From positions 62,001-126,000 of the forward strand of contig JAZSON010000012.1 in NCBI GenBank assembly GCA_045536965.1: a DNA stretch of 64,000 nucleotides. The letters are read 5' to 3'. Shown piece after piece: positions 53,889 through 62,163 of this stretch (positions are counted from its first letter, which is position 1; each line of letters opens with the position of its first letter). This DNA comes from UBA5448 sp045536965 (GTDB taxonomy: Bacteria; Bacillota; Clostridia; Oscillospirales; SIG627). The notes under the pieces are model-generated. The model saw nothing but the letters and a program-made list of their open reading frames with translations. It searched no databases and was not told the DNA's origin. The position numbers and the translations under genes are program-made.

Positions 53889-55852
53889 AAAACAAGTGGT
53901 TTAACACCTTAAATCTTGTCGATGAAAAATATGTCAGCGAGGCCGCTCCCGTTGATAAAACCAAACAAAAAAAGCGCAAACGCATGGCGCTTTCCGCCAT
54001 CGCCGCCTGTGCCTGCCTTGCATTTATTCTCTGCACCGCTTGGCTTTTTACCCCCTACAACAACACACCGCCCGACGTTTCCCGCTATGCCAACAGCGCG
54101 TATTACGGCGTTATACAAAAATTAAATATTTTAACCTGGGAAAAACCCAAATATAACAACCGCTTTGAAAAATTGGCGACAGAACTTTCCGCGGGCATTT
54201 CGTATATTACAGACACAAAAACCGAAGGCAGCGACGGTATTATCTACGCGCCCGAAGCCGATGATAACGATATGCTCAACGGTGGTGCCGCAGGCGGAAA
54301 CTTCCCTACCGATCCCGACCCCGAAAACAGCGAATCCTACCAAGAGACCACCGACAATCAGGTCGAGGGCGTGATCGAAGCCGACCGTATCAAACGAAGC
54401 GACAAATATATCTACTATCTCGATAAATTCACCCTCCGTATCTTCTCTATCGCCGGCATGGACTCGGCTGAGCTTGGACATTTCAACCTTTCGGGCAACC
54501 AAAACAATTATACCGAAAAATGGGCATTTTATCTATCCCAAGACTGCAAAACCGCCACCGTTGTCACTCAATATTATTCAAATGACAAACAGGTTTTGGT
54601 CAGCATCGTCGCTTTAGACGTCACCGACCCTACAAACATCCGCGAAAAAAACCGCTTTGAGATCACGGGTAACTATATCTCCTCTCGTGTCACCGAAGGA
54701 AAACTCCTTTTACTCACCGAATTTGTTTTTGAAAAGCAAACCATTGATTTCGATGACGAAACCACCTTTTTACCTCAAATCAACACGGGAAACGGCTTTG
54801 AAAGCATCCCATCCGACGGCATCACCCTCCCCGAAACCGTTCTCAGTACCCGCTATACCGTGGTCATCAAGCTGGATGAAAACACCCTGAAACCCGAGGG
54901 AAGCGCCGCCTACCTTTCCTATTCCGAGGACGTTTACGTTTCCAAGGATCATTTGTTCCTGACCCACGTTTTTTCCGATGTCAAGGAGGACGGTGACACA
55001 AAAATCCGCAACGCCATGACCGAGGTCTCCTGCCTTGCTTACAGGGGCGATCAATTTGAAAAAAAGGGCTCGGCAACCGTCCGCGGCTACGTCAAAGACC
55101 AATGGAGCATGGATGAATACGAAAACATTCTCCGCGTTGTCACCACCACCAACGCCACACAGATTTATGAATCCTCCTACTACGGCAACGGGTCGGTTTC
55201 CGCCGACATCCTCATCACCGCCACAGGCAATTCCAATGCAAGTCTTTACTGCATCGATCTAAAAACCTTTGCTGTGGTTGCGAAAGTCGAAGATTTTGCT
55301 CCCCCGCGCGAAGAAGTACAATCGGTTCGTTTTGACAAAAACACCGCATATATATGCACCTCTATTGAAATGTCCGACCCCGTTTTCTTCTTTGATCTTT
55401 CGGATCTTGAAAACATCACCTACAAAGACACGGGCACCATCGAAGGCTTCTCCACCTCGCTTGTAAACTTTGCCGACGGTTACCTCCTCGGCATCGGACA
55501 AAGCAACTGGAGCACCTTTAAAGCCGAAATCTATACCGAAACCGAAAACGGCGTGGAAGGCTTCTGCCAATACACCTACAACGGCGCAAGCTATTCAACC
55601 GACTACAAATCCTACTATATCGACCGCGAAAACCGTCTGCTCGGTCTCGGCGTCACCGATTATAACCACCATGAAAGCGAGCGGTATATTCTATTGCATT
55701 TCGATGGATACAATCTGGTAGAATGGCTCAATGTCTCCCTGCAGGGCGACAACCAAAACAAACGCGGCGTTTATATCGACGGATATATGTATCTGTTCGG
55801 CGAAAACGACTTTCAAGTGCTCATACTTCTCCCAAAACTTAAAAACAAATAA
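53885..55852 (+). CDS. Membrane-anchored beta-propeller protein, probable anti-sigma factor
   Basis: A 655-aa protein: a cytoplasmic N-terminus of about 34 residues (WFNTLNLVDEKYVSEA, similar to short sigma-binding heads in Clostridia), one membrane helix (about 35-56), a low-complexity linker, and an extracytoplasmic domain of about 500 residues that fits the Beta_propel family (NQVEGVIEADRIKRSDKYIY, then DITDPTNI-like and LLGLGV-type strings). Position behind an ECF sigma gene with coupled translation suggests that it holds the sigma factor and senses an outside signal. The anti-sigma role is inferred. Confidence 0.82.
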   Translation: MKNKWFNTLNLVDEKYVSEAAPVDKTKQKKRKRMALSAIAACACLAFILCTAWLFTPYNNTPPDVSRYANSAYYGVIQKLNILTWEKPKYNNRFEKLATELSAGISYITDTKTEGSDGIIYAPEADDNDMLNGGAAGGNFPTDPDPENSESYQETTDNQVEGVIEADRIKRSDKYIYYLDKFTLRIFSIAGMDSAELGHFNLSGNQNNYTEKWAFYLSQDCKTATVVTQYYSNDKQVLVSIVALDVTDPTNIREKNRFEITGNYISSRVTEGKLLLLTEFVFEKQTIDFDDETTFLPQINTGNGFESIPSDGITLPETVLSTRYTVVIKLDENTLKPEGSAAYLSYSEDVYVSKDHLFLTHVFSDVKEDGDTKIRNAMTEVSCLAYRGDQFEKKGSATVRGYVKDQWSMDEYENILRVVTTTNATQIYESSYYGNGSVSADILITATGNSNASLYCIDLKTFAVVAKVEDFAPPREEVQSVRFDKNTAYICTSIEMSDPVFFFDLSDLENITYKDTGTIEGFSTSLVNFADGYLLGIGQSNWSTFKAEIYTETENGVEGFCQYTYNGASYSTDYKSYYIDRENRLLGLGVTDYNHHESERYILLHFDGYNLVEWLNVSLQGDNQNKRGVYIDGYMYLFGENDFQVLILLPKLKNK

Positions 55853-55907
55853 ATAACTAAGAAAGCAATCGTTTTGCTCCTGTTAAATTTTCACACACAA
55901 AACAAAA

Positions 55908-55945
55908 CAAAAACCTCTTTTGTCCATGGACAAAAGAGGTTTTTT
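55908..55945. terminator. Bidirectional terminator (sigma operon and tRNA-Lys)
   Basis: A perfect palindromic hairpin (AAACCTCTTTTGTCC and its complement) with T-tracts on both strands. It follows the beta-propeller gene on the plus strand and lies directly behind the CCA end of tRNA-Lys on the minus strand. Confidence 0.92.
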
Positions 55946-56021
55946 TGGTGACCCATCGGAGAGTCGAACTCCGGACACCATGATTAAAAGTCATGTGCTC
56001 TACCTTCTGAGCTAATGAGTC
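55946..56021 (-). tRNA. tRNA-Lys (anticodon UUU)
   Basis: A 76-nt cloverleaf with encoded CCA. Acceptor stem GACTCAT/ATGGGTC, D-arm GCTC/GAGC, anticodon stem CATGA/TCATG with loop CTTTTAA (anticodon TTT), T-arm CGGAG/CTCCG with TTCGACT, discriminator A. Its own promoter lies at 56042-56070. Confidence 0.97.
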
Positions 56022-56041
56022 ATGCGTTTTTGCGCTCGACT

Positions 56042-56070
56042 ATCGTATCACATTCTTTTGGATTTGTCAA
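56042..56070 (-). promoter_or_regulatory. Promoter of tRNA-Lys
   Basis: On the minus strand: -35 TTGACA (56070-56065), 17-nt spacer, -10 TACGAT (56047-56042), about 20 nt before the tRNA 5' end. Confidence 0.85.
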
Positions 56071-56098
56071 GAAGATTCTGCATATTTTTTTCATCTAT

Positions 56099-56899
56099 TT
56101 AAAAAATCTTTTTTTCTTCCTCAAAAATCGCAAGATTTTCCCGCAAAAGCCCCTCTCCCCGCCATCCAAAAGCACGAGTTTTGAGCTTATCTTTCGCAAC
56201 CAAATCATCCAAAATATCCAAGGTCAGTTTTTCAATGCGATTTTTTCTGAAAAAATCAAGCGGTGTTTCACTTACTCTTTGATTCATGGGGCAAACCTCT
56301 TGACAAATATCACAGCCCCAGATCAGCTTTCCCTTCAAAAGCATGGCGTTCTCGCGTTCATCCCGTTTCTTTTTTTGAGTTAAACCCGAAAGACAGCCGT
56401 CAAAAGAACCGCCAACGCACCCTGCGGGACATGCCTTTTTACATTTTTCACACCCCAAACAATTTTTATGCTCCACCGCAACAGAAACCGCAACGGGTGA
56501 CAAATGCACAAAAGCGCCGATAAAAACGAATGAACCGTATTTTTCGTTGATCACTAAACCGTTCTTTCCCAGCACCCCCAGCCCGCCATCGAGTGCCATT
56601 TTTCTGTCATCCAACGGCGAATTGTCGCAAAAACCCAAAATTTCTCCCTGTATTTGGTTTTGTGCCCTCGCAAAAAGTTGTGAAAAATACATGTGATAAT
56701 CTTCCGAGACGGCATAAAGCGAAATATTTCTTTTTCCACCCTCTTCGGCAATAAAATAAGGCAACAAAAACACCGTCACGCCAAAAACTTCCCTACCTGC
56801 GGACTCTCTTTGCCATTTATTCGAGTTTTTTATATACGCTTCACACCACGGCAGGGTAGCAAAATATTCAATTTTCTCGCGATCAAAAAATTTCTTCAT
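56099..56899 (-). CDS. QueG-like epoxyqueuosine reductase family protein (short)
   Basis: A 266-aa protein with the QueG core: EDYH near residue 87 (the GxDYH motif), the LGVLGKNGLVI block, and two ferredoxin-like 4Fe-4S motifs (CLGCEKCKKACP and CDICQEVCP). QueG is a cobalamin-dependent enzyme that makes queuosine in tRNA. The HEAT-like C-terminal repeats of full QueG (about 370 aa) are missing, so it may be a short QueG or a relative with another role. The ATG at 56899 follows GAGGAG by 7 nt. Confidence 0.75.
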   Translation of the reverse strand: MKKFFDREKIEYFATLPWCEAYIKNSNKWQRESAGREVFGVTVFLLPYFIAEEGGKRNISLYAVSEDYHMYFSQLFARAQNQIQGEILGFCDNSPLDDRKMALDGGLGVLGKNGLVINEKYGSFVFIGAFVHLSPVAVSVAVEHKNCLGCEKCKKACPAGCVGGSFDGCLSGLTQKKKRDERENAMLLKGKLIWGCDICQEVCPMNQRVSETPLDFFRKNRIEKLTLDILDDLVAKDKLKTRAFGWRGEGLLRENLAIFEEEKKIF

Positions 56900-56930
56900 G
56901 CCCACACTCCTCACCGCATCTGTTACAAAA

Positions 56931-56959
56931 AGTATAGCAGAAGCGCAAGCATTTTGCAA
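56931..56959 (-). promoter_or_regulatory. Promoter of the QueG-like gene
   Basis: On the minus strand: -35 TTGCAA (56959-56954), 17-nt spacer, -10 TATACT (56936-56931). Back to back with the nth promoter, 4 nt apart. Confidence 0.78.
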
Positions 56960-56963
56960 TCCC

Positions 56964-56992
56964 TTGCGAAAACCGTTTTTTTATGGTATAAT
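56964..56992 (+). promoter_or_regulatory. Promoter of nth-polA
   Basis: -35 TTGCGA (56964-56969), 17-nt spacer, -10 TATAAT (56987-56992) with extended TGG. The leader of about 40 nt up to the nth ATG shows no Shine-Dalgarno sequence but has a tiny ATG-AAA-CAA-TAA frame at 57005. Confidence 0.8.
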
Positions 56993-57040
56993 CGTGCCGT
57001 ACAAATGAAACAATAAAATAATACAAATATATAACGCACT

Positions 57041-57775
57041 ATGAAAGAAACAAAAAATACCGAAAAAACACCGAGTAAAAAGAAAATCACCCCATGTCCG
57101 TACGCAAAAAAACTGTATCCGAACAAGCAAAAACGTGCGCTTGCGGCTGTATCCGTTTTGGAACAGTGCTATCCCGATCCCGCCTGCGCGCTTCAATATG
57201 ACGGCGACCCGTTCCGCTTGCTCGTCATGGCGGTTCTGTCTGCCCAATGTACCGACAAAAGGGTCAATCTCGTCGCGCCTGCCCTTTTCGCCGCCTTCCC
57301 CGATGCAAAAACCATGGCTGCAGCAACACCGAGCGAGATCGAACCCTTTATAAAAAGCTGCGGTTTATATAAAACCAAAGCCAAAAACCTGCAGAGCGCC
57401 GCCGTAATTTTAGACAAAGAGTATCAAGGCAAAGTCCCCGCCGATCGCGATGCTCTGCTGGCATTACCCGGCATCGGCAGAAAAGTCGCCAACCTCCTTT
57501 TGGGAGATCTTTTCTCCATCCCCGGCATCGTGGCCGACACCCACTGCATTCGCATTTCCAACCGTCTTTTTCTGTGCGACTCCACCGACCCCTACCGCGT
57601 CGAACGACAACTCGACGCCTTGATCCCCCCCGAAAAGCAAAGTGATTTTTGCCACCGCTTGGTGCAGTTCGGACGAGACACTTGTTGTGCTCCCACCCCT
57701 CGGTGTGCGCTTTGTCCCCTCAAAGAACTTTACGACAAAACCCAATCCTTCACTCCGAAAGAGGAAAAATTATGA
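57041..57775 (+). CDS. nth: Endonuclease III (4th Fe-S cysteine replaced)
   Basis: A DNA glycosylase/AP lyase of base excision repair. The 244-aa protein has the helix-hairpin-helix LPGIGRKVAN with catalytic K148 and the catalytic Asp D166 (VADTHCIR). The C-terminal iron-sulfur loop has C215-x6-C222-x2-C225, but the fourth position (x5 later) is Y231 (codon TAC) instead of Cys. The basic N-terminus is about 25 residues longer than in E. coli. No clear ribosome binding site precedes the ATG. polA overlaps by 4 nt. Confidence 0.92.
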   Translation: MKETKNTEKTPSKKKITPCPYAKKLYPNKQKRALAAVSVLEQCYPDPACALQYDGDPFRLLVMAVLSAQCTDKRVNLVAPALFAAFPDAKTMAAATPSEIEPFIKSCGLYKTKAKNLQSAAVILDKEYQGKVPADRDALLALPGIGRKVANLLLGDLFSIPGIVADTHCIRISNRLFLCDSTDPYRVERQLDALIPPEKQSDFCHRLVQFGRDTCCAPTPRCALCPLKELYDKTQSFTPKEEKL

Positions 57776-60384
57776 AAAAACTGGTCATTTTCGACGGAAA
57801 CAGTCTTATGAACCGCGCTTTTTACGGCGTTCGTCCCCTTACCACAAAGGACGGACTTTACACCAACGCCGTTTTCGGATATATCAACATCCTGAAAAAG
57901 CACCTCGATGCTATTAACCCCGATTTTGCCGCCGTTGCCTTTGATTTAAAAGCCCCCACCTTCCGCCACAAAATGTTTTCGGACTACAAAGGCACCCGCA
58001 AAGGAATGCCGCCCGAATTGCAAATGCAAGTTCCCTTTGTACGGGAAGTCACCGTCCTCCTCGGACTTCACTGTTTGACAAAAGAAGGTTTTGAGGCGGA
58101 CGACATTTTGGGCACCGTTGCAAAAACCGCCGAGGAAAATGACCTTTTTTCCTATATTGTCACAGGTGACCGCGACAGTTTGCAGCTTGTTTCGGCAACA
58201 ACCTCCGTCATCATCGCATCTATGCAGGGCGACGTGGAAAATACTCCCGCCACCGTCATGGAAAAATACGGCGTTTCACCCCGCCAACTCATTGAAGTCA
58301 AAGCGCTCGCAGGCGACACCTCAGACAACATCCCCGGAGTTGCAGGCATTGGCGAAAAAACCGCTTGTAAACTGATTTTCGAAAACCAAACCATAGAAAA
58401 CCTCTATGCGTCACTTGATAACACAACCTATACGGCCAACATGAAAGAAAAATTGACCGCAGGCAAAGAAAATGCTTTTCTCAGCAGAAAATTGGCCGAA
58501 ATTTGCACAGACGTTCCCGACATTCCCACCGCAACCGACTTGGGCCGCCAAGAAATCGATAAGGACGGCTTGCGTGCTCTTTTTATCAAATTGGAATTTT
58601 CCCGTCTTTTCTCCCGTTTCGGCTTGGAAGAAGTAGAAAAAACACCAATTATCAGCGCCCCAAACGAAACAGAAAACGCCCCCCCAAAAACAGACGGCCA
58701 ACTCTCTTTGGATTTTGAAGACCAACCCACCGTCTCACTGCTCCCTCTCGGAACCATGGATGCAAGCACTTTTCGCCCCTGCGGTGATGAACCTTGTTTT
58801 TTCTACGAGCAAAACAACGCCTGTTTTGTTCGGATAAAAGACGAAAGTTACCAATTAACAGGCGATATTGCCCCTTGGCTGAAAGAATCGAAAAATCTCG
58901 TCGTTTTAAACGCCAAAGAGTATTATCGTTTCGCCCGCAACTCCCTCGGCTTCTTCCCCCCTGAAAACCAAGTTATTTTCGATGCTTTTCTGGCCGCTTA
59001 TCTCATCAATCCTGCCGATCACGCCGCAGATATTTCCCGTTTATCCATGCGCTACCTTTCCCGCATGCTCACCCCGACCGAACAAGAGGATCCCGCCACC
59101 ATCCTTTCCCTTTTAAGCGCCCTCTATCCCATCCTTTCCGAGCAACTGAAGGCAATCGGTGCCGAAAAACTGTATTTCGATGTCGATCTTCCCCTCGCTC
59201 GCACCTTGGCAAAGATGGAGCATGTCGGTTTCAAGGTATCCAAAGAAGGACTTTTGGATTACGGCAAAATGCTTCGGGAACAAATGGCCGTTTCCGAACA
59301 AGAAATTTATAATCTCGCAGGATACACCTTCAATATCAACTCTCCCAAACAACTTGGCACCCTGCTCTTTGAAAAAATGGGGCTCCCCTTCGCAAAAAAG
59401 AATTCCCGCGGTTTTTCTACCGATGCCGAAACCCTCGAAAAACTGCGTCCCCACGCCCCCATCGTTGAGCATATACTGCAATACCGCCAACTTTCCAAAC
59501 TCTATTCGACCTATATCGAAGGATTGGTGGCTAAAATCTCACCGACCGACGGCAGAATTCACTCAACCTTCAACCAAACGCTGACCCAAACAGGCCGCCT
59601 TTCTTCCAACGAACCGAACCTGCAAAACATACCCGTCCGCACCGATTTGGGCCGCGAATTAAGACGTTTTTTTATCGCCGAAAACCAAAATTATACCCTC
59701 GTGGATGCCGACTATTCTCAAATCGAACTGCGCATCCTTGCGCATGTTGCCGCCGACGCTGCCATGCAAGCCGCCTTTTCCTCGGGGCAAGACATTCATA
59801 CCACCACTGCCGCGCAAATTTTCCACATTCCTGCGGAAAACGTCACCCCACAAATGCGCAAATACGCAAAAGCTGTCAATTTCGGTATTGTATACGGCAT
59901 CAGCAGTTTTTCGCTCGCCACCGACATCGGCACCACCCGCGCCGAAGCCGCCGCCTATATCGAGCGTTATTTTGACACCTATCCCGAAGTGCGCCGTTAC
60001 CTGAAAGAAATCGTGGAAAAAGCCGCCCAAGACGGCTATGTATCCACTCTTTTTGGCCGCCGTCGTTACATTCCCGAACTCTCGGCATCCAACAAAAACA
60101 CGCGCGCCTTCGGTGAACGTGTAGCGATGAATACTCCGATTCAAGGCACGGCCGCCGACATTATTAAGCTGGCTATGGTCAATGTTGACCGCCGTCTTGA
60201 AAAAGAAAACAGAAAGACACGGCTGATTTTACAAGTACACGACGAACTCATCCTGGAAGCCCCGCGTGAAGAAGCCGAAGAAATGGTAAAGCTTTTGCGC
60301 GAAGAAATGGAGAACGCCGTTTCTTTATCGGTGACACTCTTGGCCGATGTTCACATCGGAGATTCATGGTTTGATGCAAAATAA
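57772..60384 (+). CDS. polA: DNA polymerase I
   Basis: Repair and Okazaki-fragment polymerase, 870 aa. The 5'-3' exonuclease domain (about 1-270; FDGNSLMNRAFYG, YIVTGDRDSLQL, DTSDNIPGVAGIGEKTA) is intact. The middle 3'-5' exonuclease-like domain lacks the acidic residues, as in Bacillus and many Clostridia, so proofreading is unlikely. Polymerase motifs A (DADYSQIELR, from D645), B (KYAKAVNFGIVYG) and C (LQVHDEL, H823-D824) are complete. The ATG at 57772 overlaps the nth stop (ATGA). Confidence 0.96.
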   Translation: MKKLVIFDGNSLMNRAFYGVRPLTTKDGLYTNAVFGYINILKKHLDAINPDFAAVAFDLKAPTFRHKMFSDYKGTRKGMPPELQMQVPFVREVTVLLGLHCLTKEGFEADDILGTVAKTAEENDLFSYIVTGDRDSLQLVSATTSVIIASMQGDVENTPATVMEKYGVSPRQLIEVKALAGDTSDNIPGVAGIGEKTACKLIFENQTIENLYASLDNTTYTANMKEKLTAGKENAFLSRKLAEICTDVPDIPTATDLGRQEIDKDGLRALFIKLEFSRLFSRFGLEEVEKTPIISAPNETENAPPKTDGQLSLDFEDQPTVSLLPLGTMDASTFRPCGDEPCFFYEQNNACFVRIKDESYQLTGDIAPWLKESKNLVVLNAKEYYRFARNSLGFFPPENQVIFDAFLAAYLINPADHAADISRLSMRYLSRMLTPTEQEDPATILSLLSALYPILSEQLKAIGAEKLYFDVDLPLARTLAKMEHVGFKVSKEGLLDYGKMLREQMAVSEQEIYNLAGYTFNINSPKQLGTLLFEKMGLPFAKKNSRGFSTDAETLEKLRPHAPIVEHILQYRQLSKLYSTYIEGLVAKISPTDGRIHSTFNQTLTQTGRLSSNEPNLQNIPVRTDLGRELRRFFIAENQNYTLVDADYSQIELRILAHVAADAAMQAAFSSGQDIHTTTAAQIFHIPAENVTPQMRKYAKAVNFGIVYGISSFSLATDIGTTRAEAAAYIERYFDTYPEVRRYLKEIVEKAAQDGYVSTLFGRRRYIPELSASNKNTRAFGERVAMNTPIQGTAADIIKLAMVNVDRRLEKENRKTRLILQVHDELILEAPREEAEEMVKLLREEMENAVSLSVTLLADVHIGDSWFDAK

Positions 60385-60404
60385 TGCAACATCTGCATAA
60401 AAAA

Positions 60405-60443
60405 CACGTCAGTGGGAAACACTTTCCACTGACGTATTTTTTT
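60405..60443 (+). terminator. Rho-independent terminator of nth-polA
   Basis: A 10-bp stem, ACGTCAGTGG/CCACTGACGT, with an internal AA/TT and small loop, followed by ATTTTTTTG. It lies about 20 nt past the polA stop and 14 nt before the TepA-like gene. Confidence 0.88.
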
Positions 60444-60456
60444 GTGAGGTGCATTT

Positions 60457-61146
60457 ATGACCGACAAAGCGGAAGAAACCCTAAAAAAAGAACAAAGCGA
60501 TAAAGTGCAAATGGAAAAAATCCTCAAAACGGGCGGCGTTACCACGCGCAACGAAGATTTTTCTGTTTATTTTCTCACCATTGCAGGACAAATCGAGGGA
60601 CACACCTCGCTGCCCGCCGAAGCAAAAACCACCAAATACGAGCAAACCATACCATTGCTTGCCGCCTTGGAAGAAAGCCGTGAAATTGACGGCGTTTTGC
60701 TCCTCATCAACACCGTAGGCGGCGATGTAGAAGCAGGGCTTGCCATGGCAGAACTGATCGCCTCCATGGAAAAACCAACCGTATCCCTCGTGCTCGGCGG
60801 CGGACATTCCATCGGCATCCCTTTGGCCGTTGCCGCCAAAACCTCGTTTATCGTCCCATCTGCCACCATGATGGTGCATCCCGTCCGTATCAATGGTCTG
60901 GTTCTCGGCATAGAGCAATCCTTCCACGCCATCCAAAGAATGCAAAACCGCATCACCGACTTCATCACCGAGCATTCAGCTATTGGGCGAGACGCCTTTT
61001 TACAACTTCTGAAATGCACCGATGAAATCGCCGACGACACCGGCACCCTCATCGACGGCAAAACCGCCGTGACATGCGGATTGATCGACCGTCTGGGCGG
61101 TCTTTCGCCCGCTTTGGCCGAATTACGCCGCCTTGCAGGAAAATAA
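60457..61146 (+). CDS. TepA/ClpP-fold serine protease
   Basis: A 229-aa cytoplasmic ClpP-like protein of the TepA (translocation-enhancing) type. Catalytic Ser S118 (GGGHSIGIPLA) and His H141 (MMVHPVR) stand at the expected distance, and INTVGGDVEAG is the ClpP oxyanion region. The third residue of the triad, usually Asp, is not certain. GAGGTG lies 5 nt before the ATG. It is followed by the ParB-like gene by 80 nt. Confidence 0.85.
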   Translation: MTDKAEETLKKEQSDKVQMEKILKTGGVTTRNEDFSVYFLTIAGQIEGHTSLPAEAKTTKYEQTIPLLAALEESREIDGVLLLINTVGGDVEAGLAMAELIASMEKPTVSLVLGGGHSIGIPLAVAAKTSFIVPSATMMVHPVRINGLVLGIEQSFHAIQRMQNRITDFITEHSAIGRDAFLQLLKCTDEIADDTGTLIDGKTAVTCGLIDRLGGLSPALAELRRLAGK

Positions 61147-61151
61147 TACAA

Positions 61152-61185
61152 AATCGGACTTCCGATTCTGACACTTTTCTTTTTT
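61152..61185 (+). terminator. Weak terminator-like hairpin after TepA-like gene
   Basis: A 6-bp stem, AATCGG/CCGATT with an ACTT loop, and then CTGACACTTTTCTTTTTTT. It may lower transcription into the ParB-like gene but does not look strong. Confidence 0.35.
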
Positions 61186-61226
61186 TCCCTCCTGTAAACT
61201 AACAAGACACAAGGAGGTAGAGACGC

Positions 61227-62117
61227 ATGACCATCACGGACTTTAAAAAGAAACGAAAAGAAAAAGAATTGCCGCCCTATCATTTTGCTTTGGTTCATCC
61301 CGCCTGCATTTATCCCAATCCCCATGCCCCGCGCAAAAGCACCCATAAAGAGACTGCCGATGACTTAACAGACAGCATACGACAAAACGGCATCCTCACG
61401 CCTCTCATCGCCCGCATTCTACACGATGACGGCTGGACAGTCGACCGCTACGAGCTCATTGACGGCCAGCGGCGGCTGACAGCGGCCAAAGCCCTGTCAC
61501 TCCCCGCCGTCCCCTTAATCATCTGGGATGACATCGAGCGAAAGAGAGCTTACGAGATGTCTTTGATCTTGCACACGCAACACAAACATCTCAATATATT
61601 CGAAATGGCCGATGCCTTGGAACTATATATCAGACGAGAAGGATACACCTGCGAAAAAGCCGCCGAAGCTTTATCCATATCGGTATCCGAACTTTCCCTC
61701 AAACTCTCCATTCTCGACTTATCAGCCGTGGAAAGAGCCATCATTTGTGAAAATGGATTGACCGAACGCCATGCCCGCGCACTTTTGCGCGTCAAGCAGC
61801 CCACATACCGCCTATTTGCCCTCAACACCGTAATTGAACGGGGATTGAACGTGACCGAAACCGAAAACTTTTTGGACACATTTCTCGCCGCCCCCGAAAA
61901 ACACCTGCTTTCGGAAGTTTTTTCTTCGGAAGACCAAACCACCTGCGAAAAATCCTTTTCGCCCACCCGCAAAGCTGTTTTTCGAGACGCACGGCTTTTT
62001 ATCAACACACTTGACCGCGCCGTAGCCACAGGACAGGCATCCGGCATCCCCCTAAAAGCCCAAAAAAACCAAAACGATGAGGGTGTGGAATACACCATAC
62101 ATATCGGCAAAATGTAA
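61227..62117 (+). CDS. ParB/Spo0J/Noc-like DNA-binding protein
   Basis: A 296-aa protein with a ParB N-terminal CTPase-type domain (YPNPHAPRKS, LTDSIRQNGILTPLIA, DGQRRLTAAKAL at about 80-91, the GERR motif reading GQRR) and a central helix-turn-helix (CEKAAEALSISVSELSLKLS). In Firmicutes a Noc-type paralog usually stands upstream of soj-spo0J, so Noc-like is my best guess; a second ParB probably follows soj outside the window. AAGGAGG lies 8 nt before the ATG. Confidence 0.85.
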   Translation: MTITDFKKKRKEKELPPYHFALVHPACIYPNPHAPRKSTHKETADDLTDSIRQNGILTPLIARILHDDGWTVDRYELIDGQRRLTAAKALSLPAVPLIIWDDIERKRAYEMSLILHTQHKHLNIFEMADALELYIRREGYTCEKAAEALSISVSELSLKLSILDLSAVERAIICENGLTERHARALLRVKQPTYRLFALNTVIERGLNVTETENFLDTFLAAPEKHLLSEVFSSEDQTTCEKSFSPTRKAVFRDARLFINTLDRAVATGQASGIPLKAQKNQNDEGVEYTIHIGKM

Positions 62118-62121
62118 TACA

Positions 62122-62156
62122 CAAAAACATCCGACCGGACGGTCGGATGTTTTTAA
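62122..62156. terminator. Bidirectional terminator
   Basis: A perfect 15-bp hairpin (AAAAACATCCGACCG and its complement around GA) with T-tracts on both strands, between the convergent ParB-like and DUF1015 genes. Confidence 0.93.
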
Positions 62157-62163
62157 CTTGAAT

